From NCBI GenBank assembly GCA_019614645.1, contig JABWDB010000034.1, positions 2,480,001-2,544,000 on the forward strand: a DNA stretch of 64,000 nt, in the 5' to 3' direction. Source of the DNA: Stratiolaelaps scimitus (taxonomy: Eukaryota; Arthropoda; Arachnida; Mesostigmata; Laelapidae). Of this stretch, positions 36,202 to 48,936 are shown one piece after another. The translations under genes and the position numbers were made by a program. Within the stretch, counting starts at the first letter, position 1. Each line of letters opens with the position of its first letter. The notes beneath the pieces were generated by a model. It saw only the letters and a list, made by a program, of their open reading frames with translations, had not been told where the DNA came from and did not search any database.

Positions 36202-38999
36202 GCAGCGCGTGAGTCCACGAAGAAAAGAAAAGTTGCCCTTCGACTACTGCCGGCTATCGCATTGTAGGCCCCATGGTCCTAAACTAGAGACGCTCGTGGT
36301 GGCTGGTGCTTCAGCGGGCATCGCCACCAGCCCCCTCTCGTACCGAGCCGTCCTGTGCGTAATCCTGTTATATTGCAGCGTTTATGAGCAGGACCAGCAG
36401 CGCGCCTCTGGTCTCCTCCGTCGGTGTTCCCCGACTAAGCAGCCCCGGAGCCTGTGAGCATCCAGAGGGACCAAAGGAATGAGCGTGCCCGGGGGCCCAT
36501 CTGAGTACAGAGCGCAACCGCCGGAGCAATACATAAAACAGCTTAGAGATGACGAGACTAAGAAGTCATAAAGGTCACTAAATGGATCCGCTAATAAGTT
36601 CAGCATATCCTATACCACGAGCTCGAACGAGGGAGAGGAAGAGAGAGAGAAAGAGAACAGAGGCCAATACTGTTCTGCTGAATGCGTGGTGGCGTAGATG
36701 ATCAAGACGCTCATTTTGTTGGCATCCTCTCAATTCAGGAGCAAAAAATGTTATGATGATAACACGCCCAAAATGATGTTGTGTGCTTCAGCGACAAGGC
36801 GTGGCAGACGAAATACTCTGTGGTCTGGCGAATACAAAGGGTGCCTATATGACGACGACAACGAACACGTTGGCCTACACCACCACCAGCAGCCGTTGCA
36901 CAATGCCTGGCTACGATATTCAAAGAAAAAAAAGCAGCATCCTTCTCTCTGTTTGAACGAGCGACCAGAGACGACGCGCCCCTTGAACGACATCACTACG
37001 ACATCTATTCGTATGTATATAAACGTAATTAGGTTGCACACTCAGACCAGCGGAGATGCGCAAGCTGCTCCGAGGCCCTTGTATAGACGCGGTCTGTCGG
37101 CTACCACGACAGTGCTCTACTGTTAATCAAATTATAGCTCTTTCTGCATCATATACGGGCCCTATTGCGGCCATTATGTCGTTCCCCTGCTCGAGGCCGG
37201 CTTATTCGTGGCTCCTCATTTCAATCTTCTAAGGAGCACTAGGAGTAGTAGCGGACAAAGGCGTAGCCGAAGACGAAGTCGGGATTCGGGCCCGGCGAAA
37301 ATCTGCATCTACACTCTTATCTGGCTCTGTCTCCCCGCCTTTGCGTTGGCTAATACGCACAGAGGATTGCCGACAGCGTTTCTTCGGTGCGACCCCTGAC
37401 AACTTCCCACATTTCTACTCGACTCGTGACACAGTATAAAGACGATCTTTGCTCTGCTAGTCTCCGGTTGGTGGCGGCGTTATAGGAAGACGGGGGGTGC
37501 TGTGCATTTACCTCCTACTGATAGTTAGTTCCTTCCTTACTATTCCTCCTGTACAATGTTTTACCTGTATTCGTATGTGTATCCATAATGGGTACAAGCG
37601 ATAATGGAGCAGGACATTTTTCTATTTCACACAAGAAGACCGCAATATGCCATCTTAGAAGGAGGAGTACTTTCTCTGCATAGAGTTCCTAAGTAGATGT
37701 GGATGTCTCTCGGTCAATTGCGCAGTATTATTTAAGGAGCAGAACCACAACCTATGAATCACTAGGGTTCACTATCACGATAAGGTACGGTACATTATAT
37801 CCACATGATATACAGTAGCGGTATAGTATAGTGCGTATTGAGAGGTGTGTGTGTGTGTGGCGGCGGCGGCGGGTGAGGGTCGTTTGATGATCGATCTTAA
37901 TCTCTGATCCGTCCGAGGTTTTCTTTTTGCCTACAACCCTTCACCCCCGCTTCTCATTCTCGATCCGATCGTCCGGTTGCTCCAGCTCCTTGTCAATGGC
38001 TTCCATCATTTCTTCCAAGCTATTCCTCTCTGTCTCTTCTCTCGAGTTCTTGTTGGTCGTCTAACCTCGATGTCTACCAGCCTATCCAGCCTCATGAAAC
38101 TGCTTCCCACAGAGGTCTCCCCCGTACAGGACACACCCCCTTTCGTTTTTCTTTCCGCAGGATAGGCCCATTGACGGGAGTTTGTTTGCAGCCCGGCCTG
38201 TGCGCTTGCAGAGGGAGCCACGAATCGCTGTCCTCCTCTTTGCCGCGACCTAACGTCTAGATACCGAAGCGGCCAGCAGCGCAGCAACAGTAGCACCCGG
38301 CTGGAACAAGGCGCCGTCGGCTGTCGGTAGTACTCGAGCTCTTTTGCTACTCGAGTGAGTCTGATTGGTATGTATTTGTCGAACGAATAACGACACCGCC
38401 TTAGTATGCGATAGGCAAGAGTGAAAATGTTCGAGACACAGTTCGAATCTGAGAAGGAAACTGGCGGCCTGTTTGGCGGCCGTTTTTGTGAGCAGACCTA
38501 CATGGATCACGCGTGCGGGCATAGCGGCGCATGCCGCAGGGGATCGCGGAAGATACTTGCTCGTTCCAAACGGCTTTCGTCTCTGGGGTCTTTCTCCACC
38601 CCGCCCACTTCCCCACGGCCTGCACACCCTTTTGTTATTAATATGTACGATCGAACTCACGCAGTAGTTAAGTATACTTACGTACGTACTAGCAATACTA
38701 GGAGCGATCGCGGCATAGCTCCTATCAGTGAGTTCTCGAAGTGAGTGCCCAAAGTTGTCAGAGGACATTGAGAGCTGGCACCACACAGGGAGGTCGAGTC
38801 GCTGTCTCATTGCGTGGCTCGCACCAGGCTAGCTCTGCATAAGCATCGCCCCTTAGCTCGCCTCTTAGCTGTCGCACGCGCTCAGCTGGCTGTGTGACCC
38901 GTTTGCCAGCCGTCGCGTTATGTGGAATAAGGTCGCATTTCTACAACCACATTGAGCATATCTGCATAATGTAGGATTCCCCTATCTCACGCGGACATC
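36199..38999. other. Unique sequence, no gene recognised
   Basis: Includes a GA-rich tract (36631-36658) and a GT-CGG compound repeat (37845-37872). A strong polypyrimidine plus CAG (TTTCGTTTTTCTTTCCGCAG) ends at 38160, a good acceptor by sequence, but the following frames close within about 23 to 33 codons and resemble nothing. The minus-strand frame 38250-38810 has an ATG and 186 codons, again without a recognisable domain. Confidence 0.5.
37845..37872. repeat. (GT)n - (CGG)n compound repeat
   Basis: Seven GT units followed directly by four CGG units. Confidence 0.94.

Positions 39000-39040
<41 letters not shown>
39000..39040. repeat. (TA)n array
   Basis: About 19 TA units with one ATAATA slip near 39007. 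Confidence 0.95.
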
Positions 39041-39044
<4 letters not shown>

Positions 39045-39407
39045 ACGTTTGCCTTGGCTGTCCATAGTCGTCACACACACATGAGGCAGCAGCATATCGT
39101 CTTCGCCGCAAAACCAATCCCAAAGCTTTCCCGAACCCGGATATCCCGTTCGTAAGATGATTACCATATGAACTAACGGACCGTTACGTTCGATTTCCTG
39201 CAGAAAATAAATGGTCGCCCAACAAACATACAACAACAAGGGGGGGAGTGCGCGTCATGCTATGTTACTTCAGGCCATGCCCGACAGCGGATATCGGCAG
39301 ACGCTGCTGTTCGCCGGCGCTCGTCACGCCTTATCTTTATGTATGTGATATAATGTATAAGGGAATAACGTGGACCCGTGAACTAAGACGGGGTTTAGCA
39401 CGTTATG

Positions 39408-39408
39408 G

Positions 39409-39465
<57 letters not shown>
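39408..39465. repeat. (TA)n array with phase slip
   Basis: Two pure TA blocks meet at a TATTATAT phase change near 39434. Confidence 0.95.
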
Positions 39466-39466
<1 letters not shown>

Positions 39467-39937
39467 GTAAAACTAGAGCTAGTCTGAGTCGTTGGTTGAT
39501 CTAATACTCGCATCTAGGTAATGTAGTATTTTCTGGAGATGTATTAACAATTGGACTTATATACTAGTACAAAAACGAGTGAAACTACACTCTCCTTGTG
39601 GATAGTTGGCTGGCTACAAATTAAGCAGCTTATATAGTATCTTAAGAATAATTTTGAGGGAAATTAAGCCGTTTGCTGCAGCATACATAAAGGGTGCGTT
39701 TTGTCCTTGGTCTAATTTTAGTTCCATAGAGCTCAGAGATCAGAGCCTGAGTGGTTCTGTATCCGGGCTTGCACTACGACGATGGATTGGGCGTTTCTTC
39801 GGGCGTATCTGAGCACCAATGCGAACTTGTACATCGCATTATGAATTCACTGTCCACATTTAGCTTGAGTCACACATCATTGTTATAAACAACAAAGGTA
39901 CTCGTAGCGAGTAAAGTCGGTTGCAAGCGATCCTGCT
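39466..39937. other. Unique AT-leaning sequence
   Basis: No feature recognised before the retroposon copy. Confidence 0.55.
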
Positions 39938-40064
39938 AAACGAAATACGGAGAGGTCCCCGACAGGTGCTCATAGTAATACCTAAAGGTTAAGAGCTGAG
40001 GCTTGTCAGATAGGGGAGGGTCAGCTGAGGGTCAGCTCGAAAAATAGTTTTGCCAAACGAAATA
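39938..40064 (+). mobile_element. 5'-truncated copy of a short retroposon
   Basis: Bases about 39950-40045 match 60912-61011 over most of their length: CCCCGACAGGT, CTCATAGT, TAATACCTAAAGGTTAAGAG, TTGTCAGATA, then AGCTGAGGGTCAGCTCGAAAAA, broken here as AGCTGAGGGTCAGCT plus CGAAAAA. It is flanked by a 10-bp direct repeat AAACGAAATA at 39938-39947 and 40055-40064, read as a target-site duplication. It lacks the first 75 or so bases of the 60.8-kb copy, typical of 5' truncation during target-primed reverse transcription. The tail is only a short A run. The parent family is not recognised. Confidence 0.7.
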
Positions 40065-41027
40065 TTACCAAATGAGGATAACAAGGAACAAATTGAGTAA
40101 GTCTACCAGTGAGCCGAGACATTTCGAACCGCGTTTCCAAGTTACTTGAAAGATACCCCATATGACATTATTCATATTCCTCGCCACCAAAGATACGTCT
40201 TGGTGACATTCGACGGCGTACGCTCTGTGTTCGCAACGATCGAGGTCAGTGAGTGCCCAAATATCAGTTCCATTATGATCTCAGTTTTTTTGCCACAATA
40301 ACGGCGAGCGGTGTAACAAATGTACACATATAACTAACGACTAAATACACGGGGTTTAACGAGCATAATTTGCTATTTTCGAGCATTGCTGGGCTGCCTA
40401 TTATATATATGTAGATATACACTTTTGCGCTTGTTCGATGAAGAACTATATGGACTCAACGTTATATAAAGAGGCTTTTCAAAGAAGGCATTCTGGCTGA
40501 TCTTGCTCGGTCTGCCTAGGCCCGGCTTCTTTCCAAGCGTCGAGTCGACCCAGTCAACATGGACGAATATTTATGACTATGCCAATTCAACCAATAGACA
40601 GGAGGCAGAGAGACGTGGATCTAGGCCCAGCAGCTTCTCTTTGTCCTGTCCGGTACAACCTGCCGATGTGCATGCGTTCGCGTGTTAAATTAATAACCAA
40701 AACAGACTGCTTATATGACGGTGGATGTCATGAATATATCGGTGCACCGTCACCTCAGCCAGGACAACACAGCGACAGCAGCAGCAGCGAGCATTGCCCT
40801 TGCTCCTGAATAGTTCGGCGACCAGTCTAATCAAAGCAGAACAAAATTCGTTTACTTTCAATTCTTTTTCTTTCGGTATCCGTCAAACAAAAGTACAGAA
40901 GCTCCTCATCTAAGACCGCACGGGTCACAATGATGTATCTCAGCGCCGCTTCGGGTTCTGTTTCCGAGGAGCTTCATTTCACGTCAAACACTGTCAGTGT
41001 ACGCAAATAATTCAGTAAGATATGATA

Positions 41028-41050
41028 TTATATATATATATATATATATA
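41028..41050. repeat. (TA)n array
   Basis: About 10 TA units after GATATTA. Confidence 0.95.
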
Positions 41051-41686
41051 GTGCTCTTTGATATAGGCTCAGGTATAATTAAAGGAACACTGAATCAAAA
41101 AAAGCACAATGAAGATAATACCGTATACAGCGACACGGTGGGGCTGCTTTGAGCCACCGTCACCGTGTTGACTGCTGATTGTACAACTCAATCGATGCAC
41201 GTATATTTGACCACAATATATTCTGTCATTAAATTAACATATCAGTTTTCAAGCGGAACGCAGGAAAGCTGCCTTGTCAAATAGCTTTTTTCTTTTTTTT
41301 TATGAAAACACTTTCGTTTTCGAACGAGTATATTATTGAATAGGTCCCACAGTGACGCTCGAAGCAGCCGTCCGTGGATCGATTTTGCGGCGAAACTTTT
41401 TTAGCCGTCCGAGCCACCATCGAGCCGGCGAGTTCATTTAGGCCCCATCTTCATCTTCCAGAGTTTCGCAACCACCATCTCAGCGATGAGGTGTCAATCG
41501 GAGCGTGCGTTGTATTGCGGCGTGCGTTGGAGAAGACGACTTTGCCCTTCTCCGGTGGGAATATGTTTGCAAACTGTTTCGAAATGTTTCGTTTGAGGAA
41601 GAACAGCGTCACCCTAGCCGGTGCTGACTAACTTCGCATGAATAAACCAAAATACATGTTGGCTGGCATCAGTTTATGATGTAAAC

Positions 41687-41689
41687 ATA

Positions 41690-41727
<38 letters not shown>
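41687..41727. repeat. (TA)n array with TGTA interruption
   Basis: Short TA block, one TGTA, then about 15 pure TA units. Confidence 0.95.
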
Positions 41728-41729
<2 letters not shown>

Positions 41730-41879
41730 CAGTGTTGCAATGTACTAATTGCATATACATTGACAACTGGACATTGATGACTGATAGATGAGTGATTTAT
41801 TTTGTTTTTGCTAAATCTATTTTATCCATTTTTGGCATACCTACATTACTTGGTGCTCGAACGCACATCGAACGCACCA

Positions 41880-41950
41880 TCTTGCGGGGCACGGACCAAC
41901 GGTCGCCGCGCTTCGACGTTGGTACACTGGCCGTCTGAGCAAATCGCGAT
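41880..41950 (-). repeat. tRNA-like segment, possible tRNA-derived SINE
   Basis: On the minus strand, TTTGCTCAGACGG (A-box-like, plus 41931-41943) is followed 33 bases later by GGTCCGTGCCCC (B-box-like, plus 41886-41897), the spacing of a true tRNA. ACCAACG and CGTTGGT could pair around the anticodon position. The B box departs from consensus (C for T, T for A), so it is a relic rather than a working tRNA. Downstream, GTGCGTTCGA occurs twice in tandem (plus 41852-41875). It is not clearly the same family as the segment at 13130. Confidence 0.3.
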
Positions 41951-44093
41951 GAACAACATGGGTAATTAATATTCTCCGATCAATAATTAAGTCTGTCATG
42001 CAGATGACAAAGTTGATCAGCCATCGGCCGAATAGCATATATGCACGTCGGTAATTTTTCGAATCAACGAATCGTCCGCCAATCGTATGCCATACCGGCG
42101 TAATCTGAAGGAAAAAAATCCATTTGCATTCTGCATCACCCACTCACCTCTTACTGTGGAACGTCTTCCTTGTACGGAACAGGTTGCAAAAACTTCCCTA
42201 AGTCAACAAGACACACCCGGTCTATCAGCGTGCAACGAGTGTAGAAAGGATAGCTTGCCCTCGGCAAAATCTGCCCGCGAACCAACGTGAATATATTATA
42301 TTACTTGTAGATGGGGACGTGTCGATAAATAGAATCGCCTCCCATAGAATCGATCTGGTTCGCTTCCTCGTTGCAGAGTCGAATAATTCCGTTAGTTAAA
42401 TCAACACCCTTTATGCAGTCGTCGACAAGCCTGCGACCGCTAGGCTGCCGCCATGTTTCGTGCACTCATTTCGCGTCCAGCATAAGCCCTGCTTTTGGAT
42501 AGTACGCCAAAACTTGACAAGGACACAGTTTCGAATCCCCCCCCCCAGAGGATCAGCAGCCACTATTAATTAGGTGGAAGGCCTAGAGGAGACTTCAGAA
42601 ATAGCCGCATCCCTTCGGCCCGAATCGTGTGACTAGTAGTTCCTGGCTAATACGTAGATCGCCGGCAGAGTCGCTGCTGACACCGCGCGCGACGATTCCA
42701 GATGCTGAATACCTGTGGCAAGATCGAAGGATTTAATGATGCACGTTCGACGAATGAAACCGTAGCCAATGTCGCGACTTGACAGTGAATATAGCCTTCA
42801 AGTGGTGGTAATTTGAAACGTCGAACTGTCGTCGAACAAATGCCAGCACGTCCAAGTAAATCATTTGCAAAGTGGATAATCCTTTCAATGTTTTGAGGGA
42901 GCACTCGCAGACTGATCGAATATATTTGCTATACATTTTCCTGGTGACTAGCTGGACAAGTGGCTATTGCTGTTATATCTGAATGGGTTGCACTTTGTAA
43001 CTCGTTGTCTGATTCTAGTAATTTGAACAATTTTCTACCATAATTATGTGAATGAAATGCAGAATTGATCATATATTCTTCGAGGAGCAAACCACGTTAT
43101 ATACATAGTGTCTAGTGTATCTCGGCGTTTCTTCCTCGTCAGCGGATTACACACGTGTGTATACAGCGAATGTCCTTTCCGAGAATTGGATCTAAACTGA
43201 TGAAGTGTGTACGCCAACATATATGATGTATAATCTCCTTCATTTATATGTACAATATATTAATGACTATATATATATATTCGTAGCTAGCTGTCCATTA
43301 GCAGGTCCCCGACCATCTCACCAAGGTATAATGAATACCTCGTTCTGGCCGTACGATATACTCTATCTCGTTCTCTCATATCATACGCGCGAAAGCTATA
43401 TAAGTAAATATAGGCGACGTCTCCCATCGGTCTGTATCCCTATGTACGCCTCCGGCTTTTCCGTTGAAGCGTCCTTTCATCTATCGCAAGCGAAGTGGAG
43501 GACGAGCCGTGCCTACCTTTCGGCGTGTGCATAAACGTTATTTTTCCTCAAGTGCTGATCGTCTGAAAAGTTGAAGGCCGCCTTTGAAGGACGCGACGGT
43601 CCCGCGACTGCGAGAGGGGTGTCGATGTTGATCTAACGACGAAGGCACGAGCGCTTCGAAAGGGCCCGTCTCCACGGCACTGCTTCAGCGAGGCGCGCTC
43701 GAATCAACCGCCGCCATCGTTCCGCCATGCCACAGTGGCAGTCGCAGCAACAGCAACTTCGACAGTAGAACTTCAGAAAGGCAGCGGCTCCAGCGCAGCC
43801 AGCGGCCGCGAATCGTCGCAACGCTCTGCCGCAACCGCTGACGTCTTACCTTCGTCAGCTACCTTCGGCCTTCTCACCAGCCCGACCCTACCCAATAATC
43901 TCGCGAACTAACCGTCTCCCGAAACAGCCATCTACTCACGTTGGCTGAACATTAGCATACGGCGATGCGCACTCGACGCTGCACAGGATATTGGGGGACA
44001 CTGCCCCATGCGTCGATACGAGACCATCATATGTGAAGACAGAGTCAATTTTTATACAGGATATACCTACTACATTTGTCAGCGCCCACAGGC
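41951..44093. other. Unique sequence, no gene recognised
   Basis: Holds a C10 run at 42537-42546 preceded by GTTTCGAATCC (a weak B-box resemblance) and a small TA block near 43266-43280. Minus-strand frames at 42647-42936 show no recognisable product. Confidence 0.55.
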
Positions 44094-44109
44094 GTGTGTG
44101 TGTGTGTGC
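44094..44109. repeat. (GT)n microsatellite
   Basis: Eight GT units ending in GCGC. Confidence 0.93.
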
Positions 44110-46137
44110 GCTTAGCATATACGGAGCGGGTGTACAGACTTTCCATATATAAATAAACCTCATGAAGCGGTTACTACGGTTACTACCGAACAACGTGACT
44201 CGTCCTTTAGAGACAGCGAGCTGCGACCTCAGTACGAACCCCGCCACCCCGATGTTCGCCATGAGCACAGCTGAAGCAGGTTACGAGCAAGGCCGAGTTC
44301 ATACGTGGAGCTTTCGAGGCGCGCAGCGGAATTGATTACTCCGTCGAAATCAAGAGGGAGGTGTCCTTTTCATTGGTCTGTCGAAATCCTTCCTCCCTGT
44401 ATAAGAGGAGCTCCCCAACAACGGCAACTCCTCGGACGGGTATACGTGTTGTGATCAAGTGGCTTCCCTTCGCCAACTTCCCGTGACAACGAGGGAGACA
44501 ATTTGAAGCTTGGCAGACAATTCAATAAATATTCCCATTGGAAAGCGCAGATTAGCGCGGAAACGTCATGTTACATTATTATATATTATTACATATAGAC
44601 GGGTCCTGTACCTTCTCCTATCTTCTCCCGGGTTCGTCCTGTATATTCCACGGGTCCTGTATTCTTGAGATGTGTATTCATTCATTATCATGGCTTGTGC
44701 TTGATGCCAGACCAACAACACTAGTAAATGTAGCAAATATAGCCGTCAGAGGCGGTATCGGGAATGGCTCGCCGGGTCTGCATAAAACTTCGGTTACCCT
44801 AGAGCTTGCTTACCTGTTAGCAGGTTGTAATAATAGCAATAATAAATAGACGGGATGATAGCGAACTGAAGTTCGTATACTCATTCTATTTACGAGTCTG
44901 TTATATTCCTTCCTTCCTTTCACCTGGATAGTTTTCTTTATTAGGGTTCTGGCATATGTTCTTCTGGTTGTGGTAGCCTGTCATAGCCCTGGAAGTCGGT
45001 TTCTATTCCGTAGATGCATATACATAAGCCACCCATTTTGACGATGAAAGTAAATCCCATGCAACCCATTGTATGATGATGCATTGTGGATGCCCTTTTG
45101 ACGACGATGTCGTGTATTAATGCTTATATTCATTTTTGTTTGCAGATTGATTTACGTTTGTACAGGTGTTGATCGGTTTAGGTCGTTTTTTTACAGATTA
45201 TCATGTTCTGCTATTTATTATTAGGTTGCCAGGTGAGGACAGCGCTTATCGGCAAACATTAAATTAGGTCAATGTCCGAAGAGGCGGACTTCTGAAGTAG
45301 AAGGATGTTTTATTAAAATTGCTAAATGATTTATCATCGAACTCTGTGCTCAGCATTCCATTGGAATTATCTCCCCACTAGACTTAAAGGTTTTTCTATA
45401 TTAAAGAGAAAGCCTACCGTCGCGAACGAAACCTTGGAAATATTTTCGGGTTTTTGACGATCTGCCCAACCTCGTGCCTGACCTCTAAAGGTCAGACTAG
45501 CTTTCCCAGATGGCTAGTCATATTATCTTGTCTAGAAAATCGGAATACATAATATGGAAAATCATCTAAGCATATATTACTATAGTATTATTCAATTATT
45601 TATATTCGCTTGTATTCAAATTGTATAATCCTCAGAGGAGAGATTGCATTTCATCCTATCAATATAAAAAAAAACCTACTTTCCATATCTACTAATATCA
45701 TTACTATTGTTGCTACAGTAAACATTTGTTGGCCAATTCGTCGGCTACAAACAATGCTAGAATATAAGTAAAATCACCTCAAAATCGGCCTGAAACGAAT
45801 CACGTCAAAGTATCAATCTCAACAGCTTAAATGAGCACAAACGAATCGGCTTGAGATGCGACCTAACATATTTGCCTTCGAGCTAACGAGAACAAAGCAA
45901 GAGTCAAGAGTATGTGTGCACTCACATGTGAATTCGTCGTCCGGGGGTGCGCTGGCTGAAGCTGCTTTCTGATGCTTCTCTCCGCTTGACGGATCTGTGC
46001 GGCCACAACAAATGGCATATGGGCGAACAGGCACAGTTTGTACGATGGAGCACATATGCATTCATCGCCGAGGACGCACAGATTCGGTCGAGCGTACGAG
46101 GCGCGAAGATGATGAGATGACGAAGACGTGGGCCAGC
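44110..46137. other. AT-rich unique sequence, no gene recognised
   Basis: No frame longer than about 95 codons. Two abutting hairpins at 45478-45519 are listed separately. An A9 run near 45666 lacks flanking duplication. Confidence 0.55.
45478..45519. repeat. Two abutting 7-bp hairpins
   Basis: CTGACCT-CTAA-AGGTCAG (45478-45495) shares its last base with GACTAGC...GCTAGTC (45495-45519, 11-base loop). Both stems are perfect. Confidence 0.8.
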
Positions 46138-46163
46138 GGCGAAGATCAGCGGTGAAGATCAGC
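46138..46163. repeat. 13-bp tandem duplication
   Basis: GGCGAAGATCAGC followed by GGTGAAGATCAGC, one mismatch. Confidence 0.9.
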
Positions 46164-46558
46164 GGGGGGTGGGTGATGACGATGCGAAGTCCGCAGTTGC
46201 AGGAACCGGGGCGAGGCGACGATATCGATGAGGCAGGCAGGTGATCGTTGATTTCGAGACGATGTACGTTCGGTCGTTCGAGTGGTTGTTGAAGGGTTGA
46301 GGTTGGCCGGTCGAAGGACAGATGGCGTGCGGTGTCGACATTGGCAAAGATGAGACGGGCCGAGATGTTATTTGAGAGAGTCTGCTTCGGACCGCTGTCG
46401 CGCGGGCACCTGTTTGGTCGGCAAGCACATCTATTCCTGAGCGTGTACGCTCTGTATCTCTCACTCTCATCACATTCACACGATGGCTAGGTCCAACGCA
46501 TGCTGGACGAGCTATGCCCGCACTAGGGGGTCAACTGGATGGCCCGCGGGGTCACAAC
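46164..46558. other. Unique spacer
   Basis: GAT/GAC-rich but with no feature that I recognise. Confidence 0.5.
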
Positions 46559-46612
46559 ACACTAGGTAAGGGGGACAGCTCGGCTACACTAGGTAAGAGG
46601 GACGGCTCGGCG
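46559..46612. repeat. 27-bp tandem duplication
   Basis: ACACTAGGTAAG(G/A)GGGAC followed by (A/G)GCTCGGC and a variable last base. The two copies (46559-46585, 46586-46612) agree at 24 of 27 positions. Confidence 0.93.
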
Positions 46613-48728
46613 AATGCCATGACGCAGTAGCAATGGATGCTAGCAAAAGGCTCTAGATCTATAAGCGTAGACACATGACCAGTCCTATTGCGACTACGTA
46701 CAGAAGCCGCCGGGGTCCCCCTCCACCACACAGCCAGTCTCTCACACATAAACACACACATATACACATCTTGGCTAGTTCGACGGAGCGCAGCTAAAGC
46801 CAGAGATCGGGTAGCTCTGCAAGGACAGTCGAACTCGTCACTGGGAGTTGCCGCGCTCCGCGTCGCCATAAACGACAGCTGGATACCGACCTAACAGGTG
46901 CCGACGAGACGATACTGGTTCGACGACTCAATGACAGAACCTACCTGAACGAAATAGCCAGCCAACGGTATGACACAGGGAGGGTGCAAGTGAAGGCAGT
47001 AAGTGCACGCCTGGGAAATAGTTCCCGGCGGGTACGACTGTCTCGCTATGGAAGCGGGCTGCCTGGCTGAAGGCTGCGGGAGAGAAGCACCTGCTTCTAT
47101 CCGCTTATGTCTACGTACAACCTACTCTTTGAGTTCGATGCTACCTAGGCTATGGCAACCTACAAACTGTACGGGAATGGCTGCTACTCCAGCCGACGCA
47201 GAGATATTTGGGAGCGTATTTTGGTGGGGGGAGAGAAGACAGTTAGCTAGCTAGATCGATTATATATATATGTATATATATAATACATAGTGTATATTAT
47301 TGCATAACTATACGTATATAAGTATGTATGTATATTACATACGTAGATGCGGTAAAGATGCATGGCAAGCTGTAAGTACAATGTAAAAATGGGAGAACAC
47401 TAAAACGAGCTTTACATTATCCAGATTTGTGGATGTTTGCTGTACATAGCTTGTACCTAACATACCCAATGTACCTTTAAGCACCTCTGGCGCCTAAGTA
47501 AGGGCACTTCGTGAACTACGTGATGGCTGGACGATTCCATACCAAGCCAAGTGTGAAGAACGGTTGGACTCATTCGGGTTTTCATGTCAACACAAGACGG
47601 CAACTACGAGCGACTGCCTTGAGAAATTCGTATTCAAGGGTTATTACTAGAGACTGTGCTTTTTTTTGCCCGATAAATAAGTTCTAGATAGTTTACGGCA
47701 AAAGGTGTCCTCTTGACCTTCTCAATCAGTTCGGACTTTGGAGCACGATTGAGCGGCAAGCTTGCTAAGAGTGGAGATATATGGCTTGGCATGCCACCGA
47801 CCAGCATCCGTGTGTCTAGTACATCACATCGTATATCTAACTTATAGCGTTACCTATTCTAGTATCGAATGGACGATAGGGGATTTCAATCGATCGACTT
47901 GATCCCATCCCAGCCAGCAGCTCATTGAACTGGCGAGAATTTTCTCTGCTAAGCTACGATGTATTCTACCTAACTCAAAGCTGGTCTGACTCAGACCCCG
48001 TTCATTGCACCTCACTGTGGTCCAGCATTACATAACAATACGACTGTTGTTGGACCACGAGGTGACGTGAGCATTCACTAGCAACGAAAATCACCGCGAA
48101 ATTAAGAACATGTTACTGTTGTGTGCAACAAAAAAAAAACATGATTGTGCTTGAATCAAGTGGGAATTGTTGTCATCTCAATAAACAGCTGGCTGGCAAG
48201 CGCCGAACAGGAATATTGCTGAGTAAAACTCGACCAATCAAGGCCACCAATCAGACGGAGTCGGTCTGAGCCAAACTCGACCGAGCGAATTGAATTTCTT
48301 GATTCTGTCAATACGTCATCGTTGGCACTACAGTACAAAGTGGCGAACTAGAGCAATTTTATCTTCGAATTCGTTCTGTTTTTTTCTTTCTAAATTCGTT
48401 ACTGTTGTCAAATCGGTACAGTTCGTTGCATTACATAATGTACCTGGTATATTTTCTCTACATATCGTTTGGGTAACGCAAAGCTTGCCGTGTGTCGATG
48501 CCTGAGACCTGCTGACGAATCAAGTTCTGAAACGGCAGAAACTGGTTGCGGACGACCTCCGGGATCAAGACTGGGAGTGTCCATCGTTAAGCATGCAAAC
48601 AAACCTTCGTTCAAACAGTCCTGCATGAGGACAGTACTAGCAATGCGTGGGAGAATCGCCATAATTGTATATAAAAGGGAAACCGGTCAAATATAGAGAT
48701 CAAGATAAAGCCCCACCCAGAGGGGAGA
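46613..48728. other. Unique sequence, no gene recognised
   Basis: Contains imperfect TA at 47262-47283 and an A10 run near 48129-48138. A TATATAAAAG near 48668 has no matching initiator. No frame above about 106 codons. Confidence 0.55.
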
Positions 48729-48763
48729 GGTTTTATTGATTTTGTAAAGGAACTGCAATTTTT
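48729..48763 (+). repeat. Dispersed AT-rich repeat, copy A
   Basis: TAAAGGAACTGCAATTTTT preceded by TTTATTGATTTTG. The core TAAAGGAACTGCAATT is identical to copy C (58648-58695, minus) and close to copies B (55700-55749) and D (57699-57744, minus). On the minus strand it carries AATAAA just after the core, as do B and D. Confidence 0.6.
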
Positions 48764-48936
48764 ACTGAAAGGTGGATGGGGGGGGGGTGTATCTATATGC
48801 ATTCGAGTTCGAGGAATACTCTGGCAATCCTTGCTTAGTCGATTTCCTTTAGCGACTCGGAGTGTTCTTTGCTAATGTAAGCAGCGGTTACTGAGGGATT
48901 CGACAGGTGTCCCAATTATTTAACAATAGTATTAAA
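48764..48936. other. Unique spacer with G10 run
   Basis: Ten G at 48778-48787; nothing else recognised. Confidence 0.6.

Larger units (their letters stand above)
40065..41879. other. AT-leaning unique sequence, no gene recognised
   Basis: Contains TA arrays at 41028-41050 and 41687-41727. The plus-strand frame 41374-41631 (85 codons) has mixed composition and no family I recognise. Confidence 0.55.

Noticed and set aside
38250..38810. ATG-started minus frame of 186 codons
   Set aside because: No domain, signal peptide or splice context; length is compatible with chance in stop-poor DNA.
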